Source: Roseibacillus ishigakijimensis (GTDB lineage Bacteria; Verrucomicrobiota; Verrucomicrobiia; Verrucomicrobiales; Akkermansiaceae). Taken from it: 64,000 bases of DNA. The position numbers and the translations under genes were made by a program. The notes below the pieces were generated by a model. It worked only from the letters and a program-made list of their open reading frames with translations, was not told the DNA's origin and made no database searches. The stretch covers positions 1 to 64,000 of the forward strand of contig NZ_JAENIO010000005.1 in NCBI RefSeq assembly GCF_016595415.1. Direction: 5' to 3'. Of this stretch, positions 52,008 to 61,703 are shown in pieces. Position 1 is the first letter of the stretch. Each line of letters starts with the position of its first letter.

Positions 52008-54473
52008 TCATGAGGTGGCACTTCCTGCTGCTTCGGTTTCTTGCTCGTTTGCCTCACTCTCAGGCTGCTCGCCGATACTCGCCAAAAATGCATCATATTG
52101 ATCACGATCTTGTCTTAACCGTTCAACCATTAACCGAGCCACCTCCTGTATCTCACTCGCATCAACAGGCGTTGATCCGCGCTCAAATGATCCAGCTAGG
52201 TGAGAGTATTCGTTGCTAACTCGTGTCGTAAGAATTGTCGGAATGCTGTGCCCCTCGAAGAACTTCCTCATGCTCTCCAGATGAATCTCTCCGCTTCGAT
52301 CTCTCGATCCATGGGGGTATTTGTAGTAGAGAAAGATCTCCAAAAACTTCCGAGCGTTGTTTCCAAAGTTGTAAATGATCGAGTAGTTATCGTCGGTCAC
52401 ACTCTCAATCTTTGAGCAGAGGTATATTTGGTGAAAGAGATAGTTAAATTCGGTCACGTATTCCCGAAGGTATTCAGGCATTACGATAATTTTCGACACT
52501 CTCAGATGACGCTCCACCACAAAAAAACGACATTCATATGGCTGTTTGTTTTGATGGTGGTTTACAAATGATCCTCGAAGCCTTTTTAGATACTTGAGGA
52601 AGTCGAGATTGTGGGTCGACACGAAGAGCTGTTCGAATCGGTTCTCAAGAACAATTTCTGTCTGAATCAGACTGAAGATAAAAAATATGTGATTTGAATC
52701 GAGGCTGGAGATCGGATCATCGATCCAGATAATTGGATTGGTTCCACGGGTCTCAACATCATCCAGCTTGGCCATGAAGTAGCAGAATGCTAGAAGGCTT
52801 ATTTCTCCTTCGCTTAGATGGTGTGCTTTTTCGCCATCTCGCATTACCACAAAGCGCACACTTATTTCGCCAAGCTCATCCTCTTGATTCTCTTGAGCCT
52901 CGAGAGTCAAGAAGCTGTGGCCAAAGTGGTCGTTGAGGTATTCATTTACCTTTATTGCACCCTTCTCTTCGTCGTTCATCTCACGACGCTTCACTTCGAT
53001 CTCCTGCTTTTTCTGCGAGATAGTCTGCTCAACACCAGACGCCGCGTCTGAGGCCTCCTGCTGGAGCGTGGCGAGCCGATCAATCTCGGCTTTCTGATCG
53101 CTGTAGTTGACGTTGACAGCGAACTCATGAACGGTCTTTAAGCGAAGCTCTGTGCGGGCAGTTGCCTGATCCTCTCCTAGAGAGCTGCTGTATTCATTGG
53201 CTTCCTTTCGAAGAGTCTCATAGTCGCTGAGGGCTGCGCGAATCAGATCGCAGTGGTCATCCTGACCTTGGAAATCCTTCGAGTGGATTATGTCGTCCTT
53301 TCTCGCTTGTAGCTGCTTGGCTAGTTCTTCTAGCGAGTCCGAGTATTTGGCGACAGCTTCTTGGTGTGCCTCTTTGATTTCGGTCAGGCGACTTCTGAAC
53401 TTCGAGTAGAAGGTCTTCTCATCAATCTCAAAAACTCCTTCCAACTTGACCTTTTCATTTGCGATGGACTCAAGGAGCTGATCAATCGCTTCTTCGAGCT
53501 TTTCGGACTCTTCATCAAAGTGTTTATCTAACTGCTCCCAACGTGATTCTTGAATCTCGTTTCCGCAGAATGCACAGGTCTTGCGTTTTGATCGATGGTG
53601 ATCCCGTCCTTCTTTTACCCATCGATTCAAGACGGCTTTAGCTGCCAGCTCTTCGATCTTATCTGATTGGGCTACTGCTTTTGTGACAAGTTCTTCGGTC
53701 TCTGTCACGAGTTGATCCCATGACAATGACGGGTATTCCAGTGCAGCGACATCATCGTTTACCTCCTCCTTTAGAAGTTCTTCGTTGGAAGCAATCTTCT
53801 CATCTGAAATCGGATCGAATTCCTCTTTGAGAACCTGGTCTATTTCATTTCGAAGTTTTGATATTGTGTAGTTCTGGTCGCCGAACTTGTCTGAATTGTA
53901 TTTAATGCTCTCATTTCCAGCCGTGGCCTTCGTTCGCAGTTGCGACTCCAGAGTGTTCTGCGCGGTCTGGTGGGAATTGGTAGCTTGTGTTTTGGCTGCA
54001 CGTTTCAATTTCAACTTCGCGAAGAGGCCTGTCTCTTGGCCTTCCTCGTTCGATCCAATCTCTGCTTCAATTGCTTCGATTTGCTCTTGGATGGCGACAT
54101 TGTCGTCACCGATCAGCGCAAATGGCTCGACCGCTTCGTCTGGGTTATTAATGAAGCGGAGGTTGTCTCGAACAAAGTCTTCGTTAAAAACGCGAATTTT
54201 TCCGACGTAAGCATTGAAGTTTTCGTGAGTTGTTACCGAGCCATCATCAAAGACAATTTCGAATTCCCGGCCCTCAAACTTCTCTGAAAGGAACTGGGTT
54301 TCAAGCGCCCTTAGGAGGCGAGAGAGTGTCGTCTTACCAGAGTAGTTTCTGCCGTAGATTACATTGATATGCTGGAAGCATTGGGGTTGTCCGTTGGCGT
54401 TTACTACTTCCTGATCCCATTGGAAGGCTCCGAAAACTCCGAGGTTAGTGATTCGCCGAAACTTCTTAATCAT
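52008..54473 (-). CDS. RloC-like AAA_13 ATPase with zinc hook
   Basis: The 821-residue protein has an SMC/Rad50-like plan. Walker A is GRNYSGKTTLSRLL near residue 45, two long coiled coils (about 125-300 and 330-510) flank a CAFCG zinc-hook near residue 300, LSEGEISLLAF is the signature motif, and IIWIDDPISSLDSNH is Walker B. The C-terminal ~170 residues could hold an effector. In RloC and PrrC that is an anticodon nuclease, but its catalytic triad could not be assigned here. It overlaps the hsdS fragment by four bases. Such ATPases guard type I restriction systems. It is uninterrupted and AT-richer than core genes. Confidence 0.8.
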   Translation of the reverse strand: MIKKFRRITNLGVFGAFQWDQEVVNANGQPQCFQHINVIYGRNYSGKTTLSRLLRALETQFLSEKFEGREFEIVFDDGSVTTHENFNAYVGKIRVFNEDFVRDNLRFINNPDEAVEPFALIGDDNVAIQEQIEAIEAEIGSNEEGQETGLFAKLKLKRAAKTQATNSHQTAQNTLESQLRTKATAGNESIKYNSDKFGDQNYTISKLRNEIDQVLKEEFDPISDEKIASNEELLKEEVNDDVAALEYPSLSWDQLVTETEELVTKAVAQSDKIEELAAKAVLNRWVKEGRDHHRSKRKTCAFCGNEIQESRWEQLDKHFDEESEKLEEAIDQLLESIANEKVKLEGVFEIDEKTFYSKFRSRLTEIKEAHQEAVAKYSDSLEELAKQLQARKDDIIHSKDFQGQDDHCDLIRAALSDYETLRKEANEYSSSLGEDQATARTELRLKTVHEFAVNVNYSDQKAEIDRLATLQQEASDAASGVEQTISQKKQEIEVKRREMNDEEKGAIKVNEYLNDHFGHSFLTLEAQENQEDELGEISVRFVVMRDGEKAHHLSEGEISLLAFCYFMAKLDDVETRGTNPIIWIDDPISSLDSNHIFFIFSLIQTEIVLENRFEQLFVSTHNLDFLKYLKRLRGSFVNHHQNKQPYECRFFVVERHLRVSKIIVMPEYLREYVTEFNYLFHQIYLCSKIESVTDDNYSIIYNFGNNARKFLEIFLYYKYPHGSRDRSGEIHLESMRKFFEGHSIPTILTTRVSNEYSHLAGSFERGSTPVDASEIQEVARLMVERLRQDRDQYDAFLASIGEQPESEANEQETEAAGSATS

Positions 54474-54886
54474 GTCAATGTCTCCTTGGTAAGTTGTTTG
54501 CTGTCGAAGATGCCAAGCTCGCCGGAGATGAGTTTTGGGAGGATGGTGTCGCGGAGTTTTGTGAGGGATTGTGACACCGACACGCCATCTAAGATCTTGT
54601 CGTAGATCGCTCCAGTTGTCTCCGTGTAAGCAGCTGCAACAGATTGGCTCAGAGCGACAATCTCGAAAGGTCGGAAGGCCTTTTTGCTGTTTTCTGCAAA
54701 TGTGCTTCTGCCTGCTGCTCGTTTAATGTCGTCCATTTTTGATTCAGTCCACTGTCGAATGTATTCTGATGATAGCCGCTTGTTTCCCATCCGCCCAGGA
54801 ATCCAGCCGAGCACTTTGATTTCTTGAAATGCGGCGGCTTCGGGTTTGGCGATGTGCTTGGGGGTGGATTTGTTGAGGGAGGGCAT
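54470..54886 (-). pseudogene. HsdS fragment (type I restriction specificity subunit, C-terminal part)
   Basis: Of 138 residues the last ~90 match the end of HsdS: RQWTESKMDDIKRAAGRSTF, KKAFRPFEIV and the conserved spacer helix end LTKLRDTILPKLISGEL. A whole HsdS has about 400 residues with two target-recognition domains; the first ~300 are missing and replaced by ~45 unrelated residues. No methylase (hsdM) or motor (hsdR) gene is nearby. It cannot specify a DNA site alone. Confidence 0.75.
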
Positions 54887-55059
54887 GGACGGAGTGGGGG
54901 GTAGGCGAGTGGTTGCCAGAGGTTAACAAGAGTTGAGCGAGAGAGGGAAGGGGGAAGGGAGATTTATTTGAGGGCTTGAGGAGGGGAGGTTTCTTCTTCC
55001 TCCTGGGGTGGCTTCTTGAAATGTGGGCGGGGGAAGCGACGTTCTGTCTCTTGCTCGTT

Positions 55060-57807
55060 ATGATTGTCCTGGTTCTCCTTTTGTTCTGTCTGCCTTTGTG
55101 GGGGCAAGGCCACTGGGCCTATGAGCCTCCGCAGGCCCCGGTCTTGCAGGGCGAGGGGCATCCCATTGATGAGTTGCTGGCGATCGCACGGAAGGAAGAA
55201 GGGCTGGCGGTGAATGAGTTAGCGACTCCCCGGGAGTGGCTGGAGCGGGCGGCTTATACTTTGACGGGACTGCCGCCGTCGGCGGCGCAACTGCGAAAAT
55301 TGGCCGCAGAGCCAAGCGAGGAAGGGTATCTCCAATTGGTGGAGGAGCTTTTGGATTCTCCGGCTTATGGCGAGCGCTGGGCGCGCAATTGGATGGATGT
55401 GGCTCGTTATGCGGATACGCAGGGGTATAATTTTGACCGCGATAATCGCTATCCTTTTGCTTACACTTATCGCGATTGGCTGGTGCAGGCCTTTAATGAG
55501 GATTTGCCTTTTGATGAGTTTGTTCATTGGCAGATAGCGGGGGACCACTTGACGGAGAAGGAGGAGGACCCCAATCTGGCTGCGTTGGGTTTTCTGACCG
55601 TGGGGCAGCGGGCGGGGCGGGTGGAGACCATTGATGATCGGGTGGATGTGGTCACGCGGGGCTTTCTAGGCACGACGGTTTCCTGTGCGCGTTGCCATGA
55701 GCACAAGTTCGATCCCATCACGACGGAGGATTATTATTCGCTCTTTTCCATCTTTGAGAACCTGCGGGAGCCTGAGGAGAAGCCCGTCATTGGTCAACCT
55801 GATGACCAGGCCGCCTTTGAGGACTTTCAGCAGCAGATGGCGGCGATTGATGAGAATGATCTGAATTACCGGCGAGAGTTTGTGGCGCAGTTGCGTGAGC
55901 CGGAGTCCCTGGCGGTGTATCTGGAGCTTGCCTGGCAGGCCGGGCAGGAGGATTGGGATGAAGGGAAGGCGACCGGGGAGGCTTTCAAGCGGGGTCGGTA
56001 TCGGCCCAAGGCGGTGATTCGCTGGCGAGATTTCCTGCGCGATCAGGGCGCGGGAGTGGCTCGGTTGCAGGCTTGGCAGGAGGCGATGGCGAAGCCGGCA
56101 GAGCGAGCGGAGGCAGCGCTGGCCTTGGCCAGGGAATGGGCGGAGGCCGAGGAGGGGGACTTGGCGCGATTGCGCGGGGAGTCGTCCTGTCCCTTGTCCT
56201 ACGATGAGCAGAAGGTGCGTCAATTCTATGACACCAAGGATAATCAGGAGAACGCGCGTTTCCGCAGTGAGCGGGCGGCCCTGCAGATGGAGCATGCGGG
56301 CTCGCCGCCGCGTGCGATGGTGGTGCGGGATCGCAAGGACTGGCTTCCGGCCCAAGTTTATTTGCGTGGTGACCCCAATAATCGCAGTGAGGCCTTCGAG
56401 CGTCATTGGTTGTCTTTCTTGGGGGGAGAAAAGTTTGGGGAGGGGAAGAGTCCTCGTCTTTCGCTGGCGGAAAAGATAACGGAAGTGGGCAATCCGCTGA
56501 CTGCTAGGGTGTATGTGAACCGGGTGTGGAACTGGCACTTTGGCCAGGCATTGACCGAGCCCAGTGACTATGGTTATGAGGTGCCCGAGCCTCCGCTTTT
56601 GCCTTTGCTCGACTATCTGGCTCTTTACTTTCAAGAGCAGGGGTATTCGAGCAAGGCTTTGCACCGCCATCTTCTCTCCTCTCGCGCTTTCCGGTTGTCG
56701 GCAATGAGTTCTGCGCGGAACCGGGAGCGCGATGAGGGGAATCGGTTCTATTGGCGTTGGCAGCCGCAACGGCTCGACTTTGAGGTTATGCGGGATCGGA
56801 TGTTGGTGACAGCGGGGAGGTTGAATCTGGCCCAGCGGGGAGGTCCGGCCGCCCGCTTGGGGGAGGAGGGGATGGCTACCCGGCGCACTTTGTATGCGTT
56901 TGTGGACCGCTATCAGCTCGATTCCGACTTTGTGGCCTTTGATTTGCCGCACCCTGATTTACATGCGGCGAGGCGGGTGGAAACGATTGTGCCTCAGCAG
57001 TCCCTTTATCTTCTCAACGGAGAGGGGGTGATGGCGGCGGCCCGGCATCTGGCGGCGGCTCCAGAGCTCGCGGCGCTGGCGGAGGCGGGGGCGCAAGTGG
57101 ACTGGATATACGAGCGGATTTTCCAACGGTCCCCGAGTGCGGGAGAAAGGCGAAGGGCGGTTGAGTGGTTGCAGTCGGCGGAGGAAGAGCACTATTTGCC
57201 GCCCCTGAGTGGTTATTGGGAGGTGCGCTATGCGCCAATGAAGGAAGGGGAGCTGGGGGAGGAAAAGTCGTTCCCCTTGTTTGCCGACGGAGTCTGGAAG
57301 ACGGGACCGGGGCTGTCGAAGGCTCCGTTGCGGTGGTTGCATGCGGGGGCGCAGAGCGGTCATCCCTTGCGCGATTATGCTCTCATTCTGCGCTTTCGGG
57401 CGACCGCTGCGGGGGAGATTCGGCTGCGGGGGAATCTTCGCCGCAGCTCGGCAACCGGAGATACCCTGGCGTGGGAAATCCGGGGAAATGACGGGCGCCA
57501 CCTGGCCGGGGGCGATCTTCCTCCAGGGGCTAAGCGGAGTTTTCAGCATGAAGCGGTCCCGGTGAAAAGCGGGGAGGCGATTTCCTTTCTCCTCCTGGCT
57601 CCCGAGGGCCAGAACTCGGGGCATACCAGTTGGGATTTTGCGGTTGAGGGACGGCAGCGGGAGGGGGAGGAATGGGCGTCTTTCGCGACTCTCGGGGGCA
57701 GCTTTCCGCAAAGTGAGGAGGTGCCGCCGCTGGAGGAGGTGGGTTCTCCGCTGGCTGACTTGATTCAGATGCTCTGGGCCTCCAACGAATTTCACTATAT
57801 CTACTAA
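55060..57807 (+). CDS. DUF1549/DUF1553 (PSD1-type) secreted protein
   Basis: A ~915-residue exported protein. After a signal peptide comes DUF1549 (about 35-230) with WARNWMDVARYADTQGY and a heme-type CARCH motif in VSCARCHEHKFDPI. DUF1553 follows (about 450-700; NRVWNWHFGQALTEPSDYG). The last ~200 residues are beta-rich, LamG-like. Such proteins are abundant in planctomycetes and verrucomicrobia, always with DUF1501 partners, and are thought to act in periplasmic polymer degradation; activity is unproven. Starts at 55021 or a TTG at 54976 are also open; 55060 gives a tidy signal peptide. The DUF1501 gene follows after 10 bases. Confidence 0.88.
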   Translation: MIVLVLLLFCLPLWGQGHWAYEPPQAPVLQGEGHPIDELLAIARKEEGLAVNELATPREWLERAAYTLTGLPPSAAQLRKLAAEPSEEGYLQLVEELLDSPAYGERWARNWMDVARYADTQGYNFDRDNRYPFAYTYRDWLVQAFNEDLPFDEFVHWQIAGDHLTEKEEDPNLAALGFLTVGQRAGRVETIDDRVDVVTRGFLGTTVSCARCHEHKFDPITTEDYYSLFSIFENLREPEEKPVIGQPDDQAAFEDFQQQMAAIDENDLNYRREFVAQLREPESLAVYLELAWQAGQEDWDEGKATGEAFKRGRYRPKAVIRWRDFLRDQGAGVARLQAWQEAMAKPAERAEAALALAREWAEAEEGDLARLRGESSCPLSYDEQKVRQFYDTKDNQENARFRSERAALQMEHAGSPPRAMVVRDRKDWLPAQVYLRGDPNNRSEAFERHWLSFLGGEKFGEGKSPRLSLAEKITEVGNPLTARVYVNRVWNWHFGQALTEPSDYGYEVPEPPLLPLLDYLALYFQEQGYSSKALHRHLLSSRAFRLSAMSSARNRERDEGNRFYWRWQPQRLDFEVMRDRMLVTAGRLNLAQRGGPAARLGEEGMATRRTLYAFVDRYQLDSDFVAFDLPHPDLHAARRVETIVPQQSLYLLNGEGVMAAARHLAAAPELAALAEAGAQVDWIYERIFQRSPSAGERRRAVEWLQSAEEEHYLPPLSGYWEVRYAPMKEGELGEEKSFPLFADGVWKTGPGLSKAPLRWLHAGAQSGHPLRDYALILRFRATAAGEIRLRGNLRRSSATGDTLAWEIRGNDGRHLAGGDLPPGAKRSFQHEAVPVKSGEAISFLLLAPEGQNSGHTSWDFAVEGRQREGEEWASFATLGGSFPQSEEVPPLEEVGSPLADLIQMLWASNEFHYIY

Positions 57808-57817
57808 ATTCCTGGTT

Positions 57818-59227
57818 ATGAATCATCATTCTCTGAGCTCCCGTGACCTCTTGCTTGACCGGCGCGACTTTCTCAATCGTTGTGGAATGGGATTTGGGGC
57901 GATGGCTCTGGGGGGGCTGCTCGACCAGGCGATGGCCAGTGAGGAGGTGACCCACTTTGCGCCCAAGGCCAAGCGGGTGGTGCATTTGTTCATGAATGGG
58001 GGGCCATCCCAGGTGGACACCTTTGATCCCAAGCCTGCTTTGCAGAGCCAGCATGGCAAGGCGATCCCCTTGCAAGGGCGGAAGACCGAGCGCCCGACGG
58101 GGGCGGCCTTGCGGAGTCCTTTTTCTTTCCAGAAATATGGGCAATGCGGCTTGGAGGTGAGCGAGCTTTTTTCGCACACCGCCCGTCATGCCGATGACCT
58201 TTGTGTGATTCGCTCCATGCAGGCGGATGTGCCCAATCACGAGCCCTCGCTGATGTTGATGAACTGTGGGGATGCCCGTCTCTCGCGTCCTTCCATGGGG
58301 TCGTGGGTGAGTTATGGCTTGGGAAGCGAGAATGAAAACTTGCCGGCCTATGTGTCGCTTTGTCCGGGGGGGATGCCCATCAAGCGGGCAGAGAACTGGC
58401 GATCGTCATTTCTTCCGGGGAGTCATCAGGGCACTTATCTGGATTCTTCCATTCAGGAGGTGGATCGCATGATTGCGAACTTGCGCAATGGGCGAATTGG
58501 GGAGCAGCGGCAGGCGAGGCAGTTGGCTTTTCTCCGGCAATTGAATGAGCATCACCAGTCCCAGCACGCTCACGATCCTCAACTGGAGGCGCGTATCCGG
58601 AATTTTGAGCTGGCTTATCGCATGCAGAGCGAAGCCACTGATGCCTTCGACGTTGGCCGGGAGCCGGAGGAGGTGCGTGCGATGTATGGAGAGGGCTCCT
58701 TTGCCCGGCAATGTCTGATGGCCCGTCGGCTGTTGGAGCGTGGGGTGCGGTTTGTCCAGCTGTGGCATGGGCCGGGGCAACCGTGGGATAGTCATGATGA
58801 CATCGAGGATCACCGTCGTTTGGCGGGGCAATGCGATCGGGCGATTGGGGCCTTTCTTTCCGATCTGAAGATGAGGGGCTTGCTGGAGGAGACTCTGGTG
58901 CTGTGGGGCGGGGAGTTTGGGCGCACGCCGGTGGTGGAGCTACCCAAGGCGGGGTCCAATAAGGGGGTGATGAAGGGGCGGGACCACAATCACTATGGCT
59001 TTACGGTCTGGATGGCTGGGGGTGGCGTCAAGGGTGGGCACGTCCATGGCGCGACCGACGAGTTTGGTTTTGCGGCGGTAGAAAAGCCGGTGCATGTGCA
59101 TGATCTCCACGCCACGATTCTTCATCTTCTCGGCTTTGACCATGAGAAGTTGACTTACCGGTATTCGGGGAGGGATTTTCGCCTGACCGATGTGCATGGA
59201 GAGGTGATCCATGAGATTGTGGCGTAA
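57818..59227 (+). CDS. DUF1501 protein with Tat signal
   Basis: The 469-residue protein begins with a twin-arginine signal (RRDFLNRCGMGFGAMALGG). The DUF1501 fold is related to alkaline phosphatase and sulfatases: VVHLFMNGGPSQVDTFDPKP gives the first metal site, VLWGGEFGRTPV and a C-terminal HATILHLLG block follow. Substrate unknown. Its upstream neighbour is the usual DUF1549/1553 partner, so the two are one operon. Its 3' end meets an 87-bp tandem repeat. Confidence 0.92.
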   Translation: MNHHSLSSRDLLLDRRDFLNRCGMGFGAMALGGLLDQAMASEEVTHFAPKAKRVVHLFMNGGPSQVDTFDPKPALQSQHGKAIPLQGRKTERPTGAALRSPFSFQKYGQCGLEVSELFSHTARHADDLCVIRSMQADVPNHEPSLMLMNCGDARLSRPSMGSWVSYGLGSENENLPAYVSLCPGGMPIKRAENWRSSFLPGSHQGTYLDSSIQEVDRMIANLRNGRIGEQRQARQLAFLRQLNEHHQSQHAHDPQLEARIRNFELAYRMQSEATDAFDVGREPEEVRAMYGEGSFARQCLMARRLLERGVRFVQLWHGPGQPWDSHDDIEDHRRLAGQCDRAIGAFLSDLKMRGLLEETLVLWGGEFGRTPVVELPKAGSNKGVMKGRDHNHYGFTVWMAGGGVKGGHVHGATDEFGFAAVEKPVHVHDLHATILHLLGFDHEKLTYRYSGRDFRLTDVHGEVIHEIVA

Positions 59228-59236
59228 GAGTGGTTG

Positions 59237-59467
59237 GGGCAAGCTGGTAGCTTGGGGTCACATTCGGCAAGCTGGAAGCTCGCCGCTACGATTTGAAGAG
59301 GGAACGAGGGGGACGGTGTGTTTGGGCAAGCTGGAAGCTTGGGGTCACTTTCGGCAAGCTGGAAGCTCGCCGCTACGATTTGAAGAGGGCGCGAGGGGGA
59401 CGGTGTGTTTGGGCAAGCTGGAAGCTTGGGATCACATTCGGCAAGCTGGAAGCTCGCCGCTACGATT
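59237..59467. repeat. 87-bp tandem repeat, 2.7 copies
   Basis: Copies start at 59237, 59324 and 59411 and differ by only a few bases. Each unit contains the word GGCAAGCTGGAAGCT twice (once as GGTAGCT in the first), and the third stops after GCCGCTACGATT. It fills the gap between the DUF1501 gene and the convergent cysteine synthase gene and supplies the latter's last codon and stop. Confidence 0.9.
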
Positions 59468-60389
59468 GGGGCTGGAAGAGGGAGGTGCTGAAGTAGCGTT
59501 CGGCCCGGTCGCAGAGGATGGTGACCACTTGCGAGGTGGGGCCCAGCTCGCGCGCTACGCGGAGGGCGGCGGCGATATTGGCTCCGGAGGAGGTGCCGAC
59601 GAGGAGCCCAAAGTCGCGATGGAGGCGGCGGGTGGTGGCCATCGCTTCTTGGCCACTGATGGCGACCTTGCGGTCGATGGGGGCGGAGGCGAGGAGGCGG
59701 GGCTGGAAGTTGACGGAGACGCCTTCGATGCGGTGACAGCAGGGGAATTCGCCGGGGAGGGCATCGCCTCCGGGTTCCATGCAGACCACTTCGAGATCGG
59801 GCCATTTCTCTTTGAGGGCCTGCCCGGTGCCCGCGATGGTGCCCCCGGTGCCGTAACCGCTGACGAAGGCCTGCACGGGCCGGGAGGTCTGGGCGATGAT
59901 CTCGCGGGCGGTGGTTTCGTAGTGATCGCGGGCATTGAGGGGATTGGCAAATTGCCGGGGTAAAAAGATGCGTGCATCCCGGGCTGCGACGTCCTCCGCG
60001 AGGTCGATACCGGCTTGATAGCTTCCCTGGCAGGCAAAGAGCTCCAGTTCGGCACCCAGTTGGCGAATGAGATTGCGCCGTTCCACGCTGGCACTATCGC
60101 TCATCAGGATTTTTACGCGATAGCCACAAGCTGCTCCGATCATGGCGAGGGAGATGCCGGTGTTGCCACTGGTGCATTCCAGAATCAGGGAATCGGGGGT
60201 CAGCTCGCCCCGGGCCTCGGCGTCGAGAATGAGGCAGCGGGCGAGGCGATCTTTGACGCTGCCGCTGGGGTTGAGAAACTCGGCTTTGGCCAGAATTTCC
60301 AAGCCTTCGGGTTCGAAGCGGAGGCGCAGGAGGGGGGTATTGCCGATGAGGTCCAGGACGGGGCGGTGTGGTGGAGCGAGGGTGGTCAT
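59460..60389 (-). CDS. PLP-dependent cysteine synthase family protein
   Basis: A 309-residue beta-family PLP enzyme. The cofactor lysine is Lys46 in NPSGSVKDRLA, TSGNTGISLAMIG binds substrate, and GTGGTIAGTG holds the phosphate. The family makes cysteine from O-acetylserine and sulfide, but cystathionine beta-synthase and related activities share these motifs. The last residues and stop lie in the 87-bp repeat. It is followed upstream by the MarC-like gene in the same direction, 13 bases apart. Confidence 0.88.
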   Translation of the reverse strand: MTTLAPPHRPVLDLIGNTPLLRLRFEPEGLEILAKAEFLNPSGSVKDRLARCLILDAEARGELTPDSLILECTSGNTGISLAMIGAACGYRVKILMSDSASVERRNLIRQLGAELELFACQGSYQAGIDLAEDVAARDARIFLPRQFANPLNARDHYETTAREIIAQTSRPVQAFVSGYGTGGTIAGTGQALKEKWPDLEVVCMEPGGDALPGEFPCCHRIEGVSVNFQPRLLASAPIDRKVAISGQEAMATTRRLHRDFGLLVGTSSGANIAAALRVARELGPTSQVVTILCDRAERYFSTSLFQPQS

Positions 60390-60402
60390 GTGTCTTTGGT
60401 GA

Positions 60403-60996
60403 TTAGAAATCGCTGTGGGGGAGGTGGAGGCCGTCGAGGAACATCTGCACCGCGACGGTGATGAGGAGCATGCCCATGAGGCGCTCCATGGCAGTGACGC
60501 CGCGCTTTTTCAGGAGGCGGACCAGCAGGGGTGCGCTGCAGAGAATGACGGTGGTGATAAGCCAGACCACCATGATGGCTCCCCACACACTGGCGCGTTG
60601 ATCGGGGTATTGGCTGCTGATGATCATGATCATCGCAATCGCGGAAGGGCCGGCCAAGAGGGGAGCGGCGAGGGGCACGATGAAGGGCTCGCTCTCGCCC
60701 GGAAGCACGAGGCTTTCATCGTTCTTTCCCGGAAAAATCATCCGCAGTGAGATGATGAAAAGCATCACCCCCCCAGCGATGCGGAGGGCTTCCGGGCTTA
60801 TCTCGAGAGTGGCCATGAAGGCTCGTCCTCCGAGAAAAACGATGGCAAAAATGAGGAGGGCAATGAGGCATTCCCGTAGAATAACGGTCCGCCGACGTTC
60901 CGGGGGCACGTTTTTGAGGGCCGCGACGAAGATGGGACTGTTGCTCAAGGGGTCGATGACCAGGAGGAGAGTGAGAAGCGTTTTTGCAAAATCCAC
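60403..60996 (-). CDS. MarC family integral membrane protein
   Basis: The 197-residue protein has six hydrophobic segments and the MarC/YhgN pattern: LVIDPLSNSPIFVA, ISPEALRIAGGVMLF, VPLAAPLLAGPSAIAMIM, GMLLITVAVQMFLDGL. Function remains unknown; the old link to multiple antibiotic resistance is not supported. The start is GTG at 60996. It precedes the cysteine synthase gene in one transcript. Confidence 0.9.
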   Translation of the reverse strand: MDFAKTLLTLLLVIDPLSNSPIFVAALKNVPPERRRTVILRECLIALLIFAIVFLGGRAFMATLEISPEALRIAGGVMLFIISLRMIFPGKNDESLVLPGESEPFIVPLAAPLLAGPSAIAMIMIISSQYPDQRASVWGAIMVVWLITTVILCSAPLLVRLLKKRGVTAMERLMGMLLITVAVQMFLDGLHLPHSDF

Positions 60997-61063
60997 GAGT
61001 TAATAGACTCGATTTCCGAGCAGGAAGCGAGCCGGGATTTTGCTTTTTACGCGATTTTTTTGG

Positions 61064-61567
61064 CTAGTAGAGCGTTTTGCGAGGCTCGGTGACCGGCGAT
61101 TGCTCGTTGGCTTTGAGGACTTTCTCAAAGTCGCCTTCTTCACAGCAGCGCACAAAGCCCTCTGCGTAGCATTTCAATTTGTCCCAGTGTTCGCGGATAT
61201 CGGCGGATTCGTCGCTGTCGATGGAGTTGTCGAGGGCGGCTTGGGAGATGCGGGAGAGGAGAACAGAGAACTGGGCAACAATCTCGTTGGTGGCCGGGAG
61301 GTATTCGAAGCCCTTCTCGCAAGCGGAATCCGGATTGCGCACGTAGTAGCCGCCCGCGCGTGCGCAGAGCCACTCCACGATGCGGATATCGCCAGTCAGC
61401 CGGATGATTTCCAGGATGCGGTCGAGGGGATTGCGGGAGCCCGAGCCGGTGGCTGATTGTTCTTGGGCCCACTTGTAGACGAGGGAAAGGGAGACTCCCA
61501 GCTCGGAGGCCACGGCTTTGGGAGAGGTTTTTTCAAAGGCCTTTTTCAAGACTTCGTGAGATTCCAT
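61064..61567 (-). CDS. CII-like (Phage_CP76-type) regulatory protein
   Basis: A 167-residue protein with an N-terminal helix-turn-helix (KAFEKTSPKAVASELGVSLSLVYKWAQEQ) and then the family's IIRLTGDIRIVEWLCARAGGYYV block and a helical end. The family is named from phage CII regulators, but related genes occur as chromosomal singletons in this phylum. No prophage genes lie around it. Target unknown. Confidence 0.65.
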   Translation of the reverse strand: MESHEVLKKAFEKTSPKAVASELGVSLSLVYKWAQEQSATGSGSRNPLDRILEIIRLTGDIRIVEWLCARAGGYYVRNPDSACEKGFEYLPATNEIVAQFSVLLSRISQAALDNSIDSDESADIREHWDKLKCYAEGFVRCCEEGDFEKVLKANEQSPVTEPRKTLY

Positions 61568-61634
61568 AACAAAGGTCTACCGACATTTGTCAGAGCGGAA
61601 AAGAAGGAACTGTCCCAAATGAGGGGGGGAGATG

Positions 61635-61670
61635 ACAAAACAGCCAACTCCTGGCGAGGAGTTGGCTGTT
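61635..61670 (-). terminator. rho-independent terminator of the FKBP gene
   Basis: A perfect 14-bp stem (61639-61652 with 61657-61670, loop GGCG) is followed on the minus strand by a short T run (TTTTGTC). Confidence 0.85.
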
Positions 61671-61703
61671 GCTAAAGAAGGGGAATTGCCGGGGAAGTCC
61701 CGC

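Noticed and set aside
52008-54473. Firm call of a tRNA anticodon nuclease
   Set aside because: The RloC-like ATPase plan and zinc hook are clear, but the catalytic Arg-Glu-His triad of the nuclease could not be placed.
59237-59467. CRISPR-like array
   Set aside because: The whole 87-base unit repeats with no unique spacers and no cas genes are near; it is a plain tandem repeat.
61064-61567. Prophage marker
   Set aside because: The CII-like gene is alone among ordinary chromosomal genes; no integrase, capsid or lysis genes are seen.
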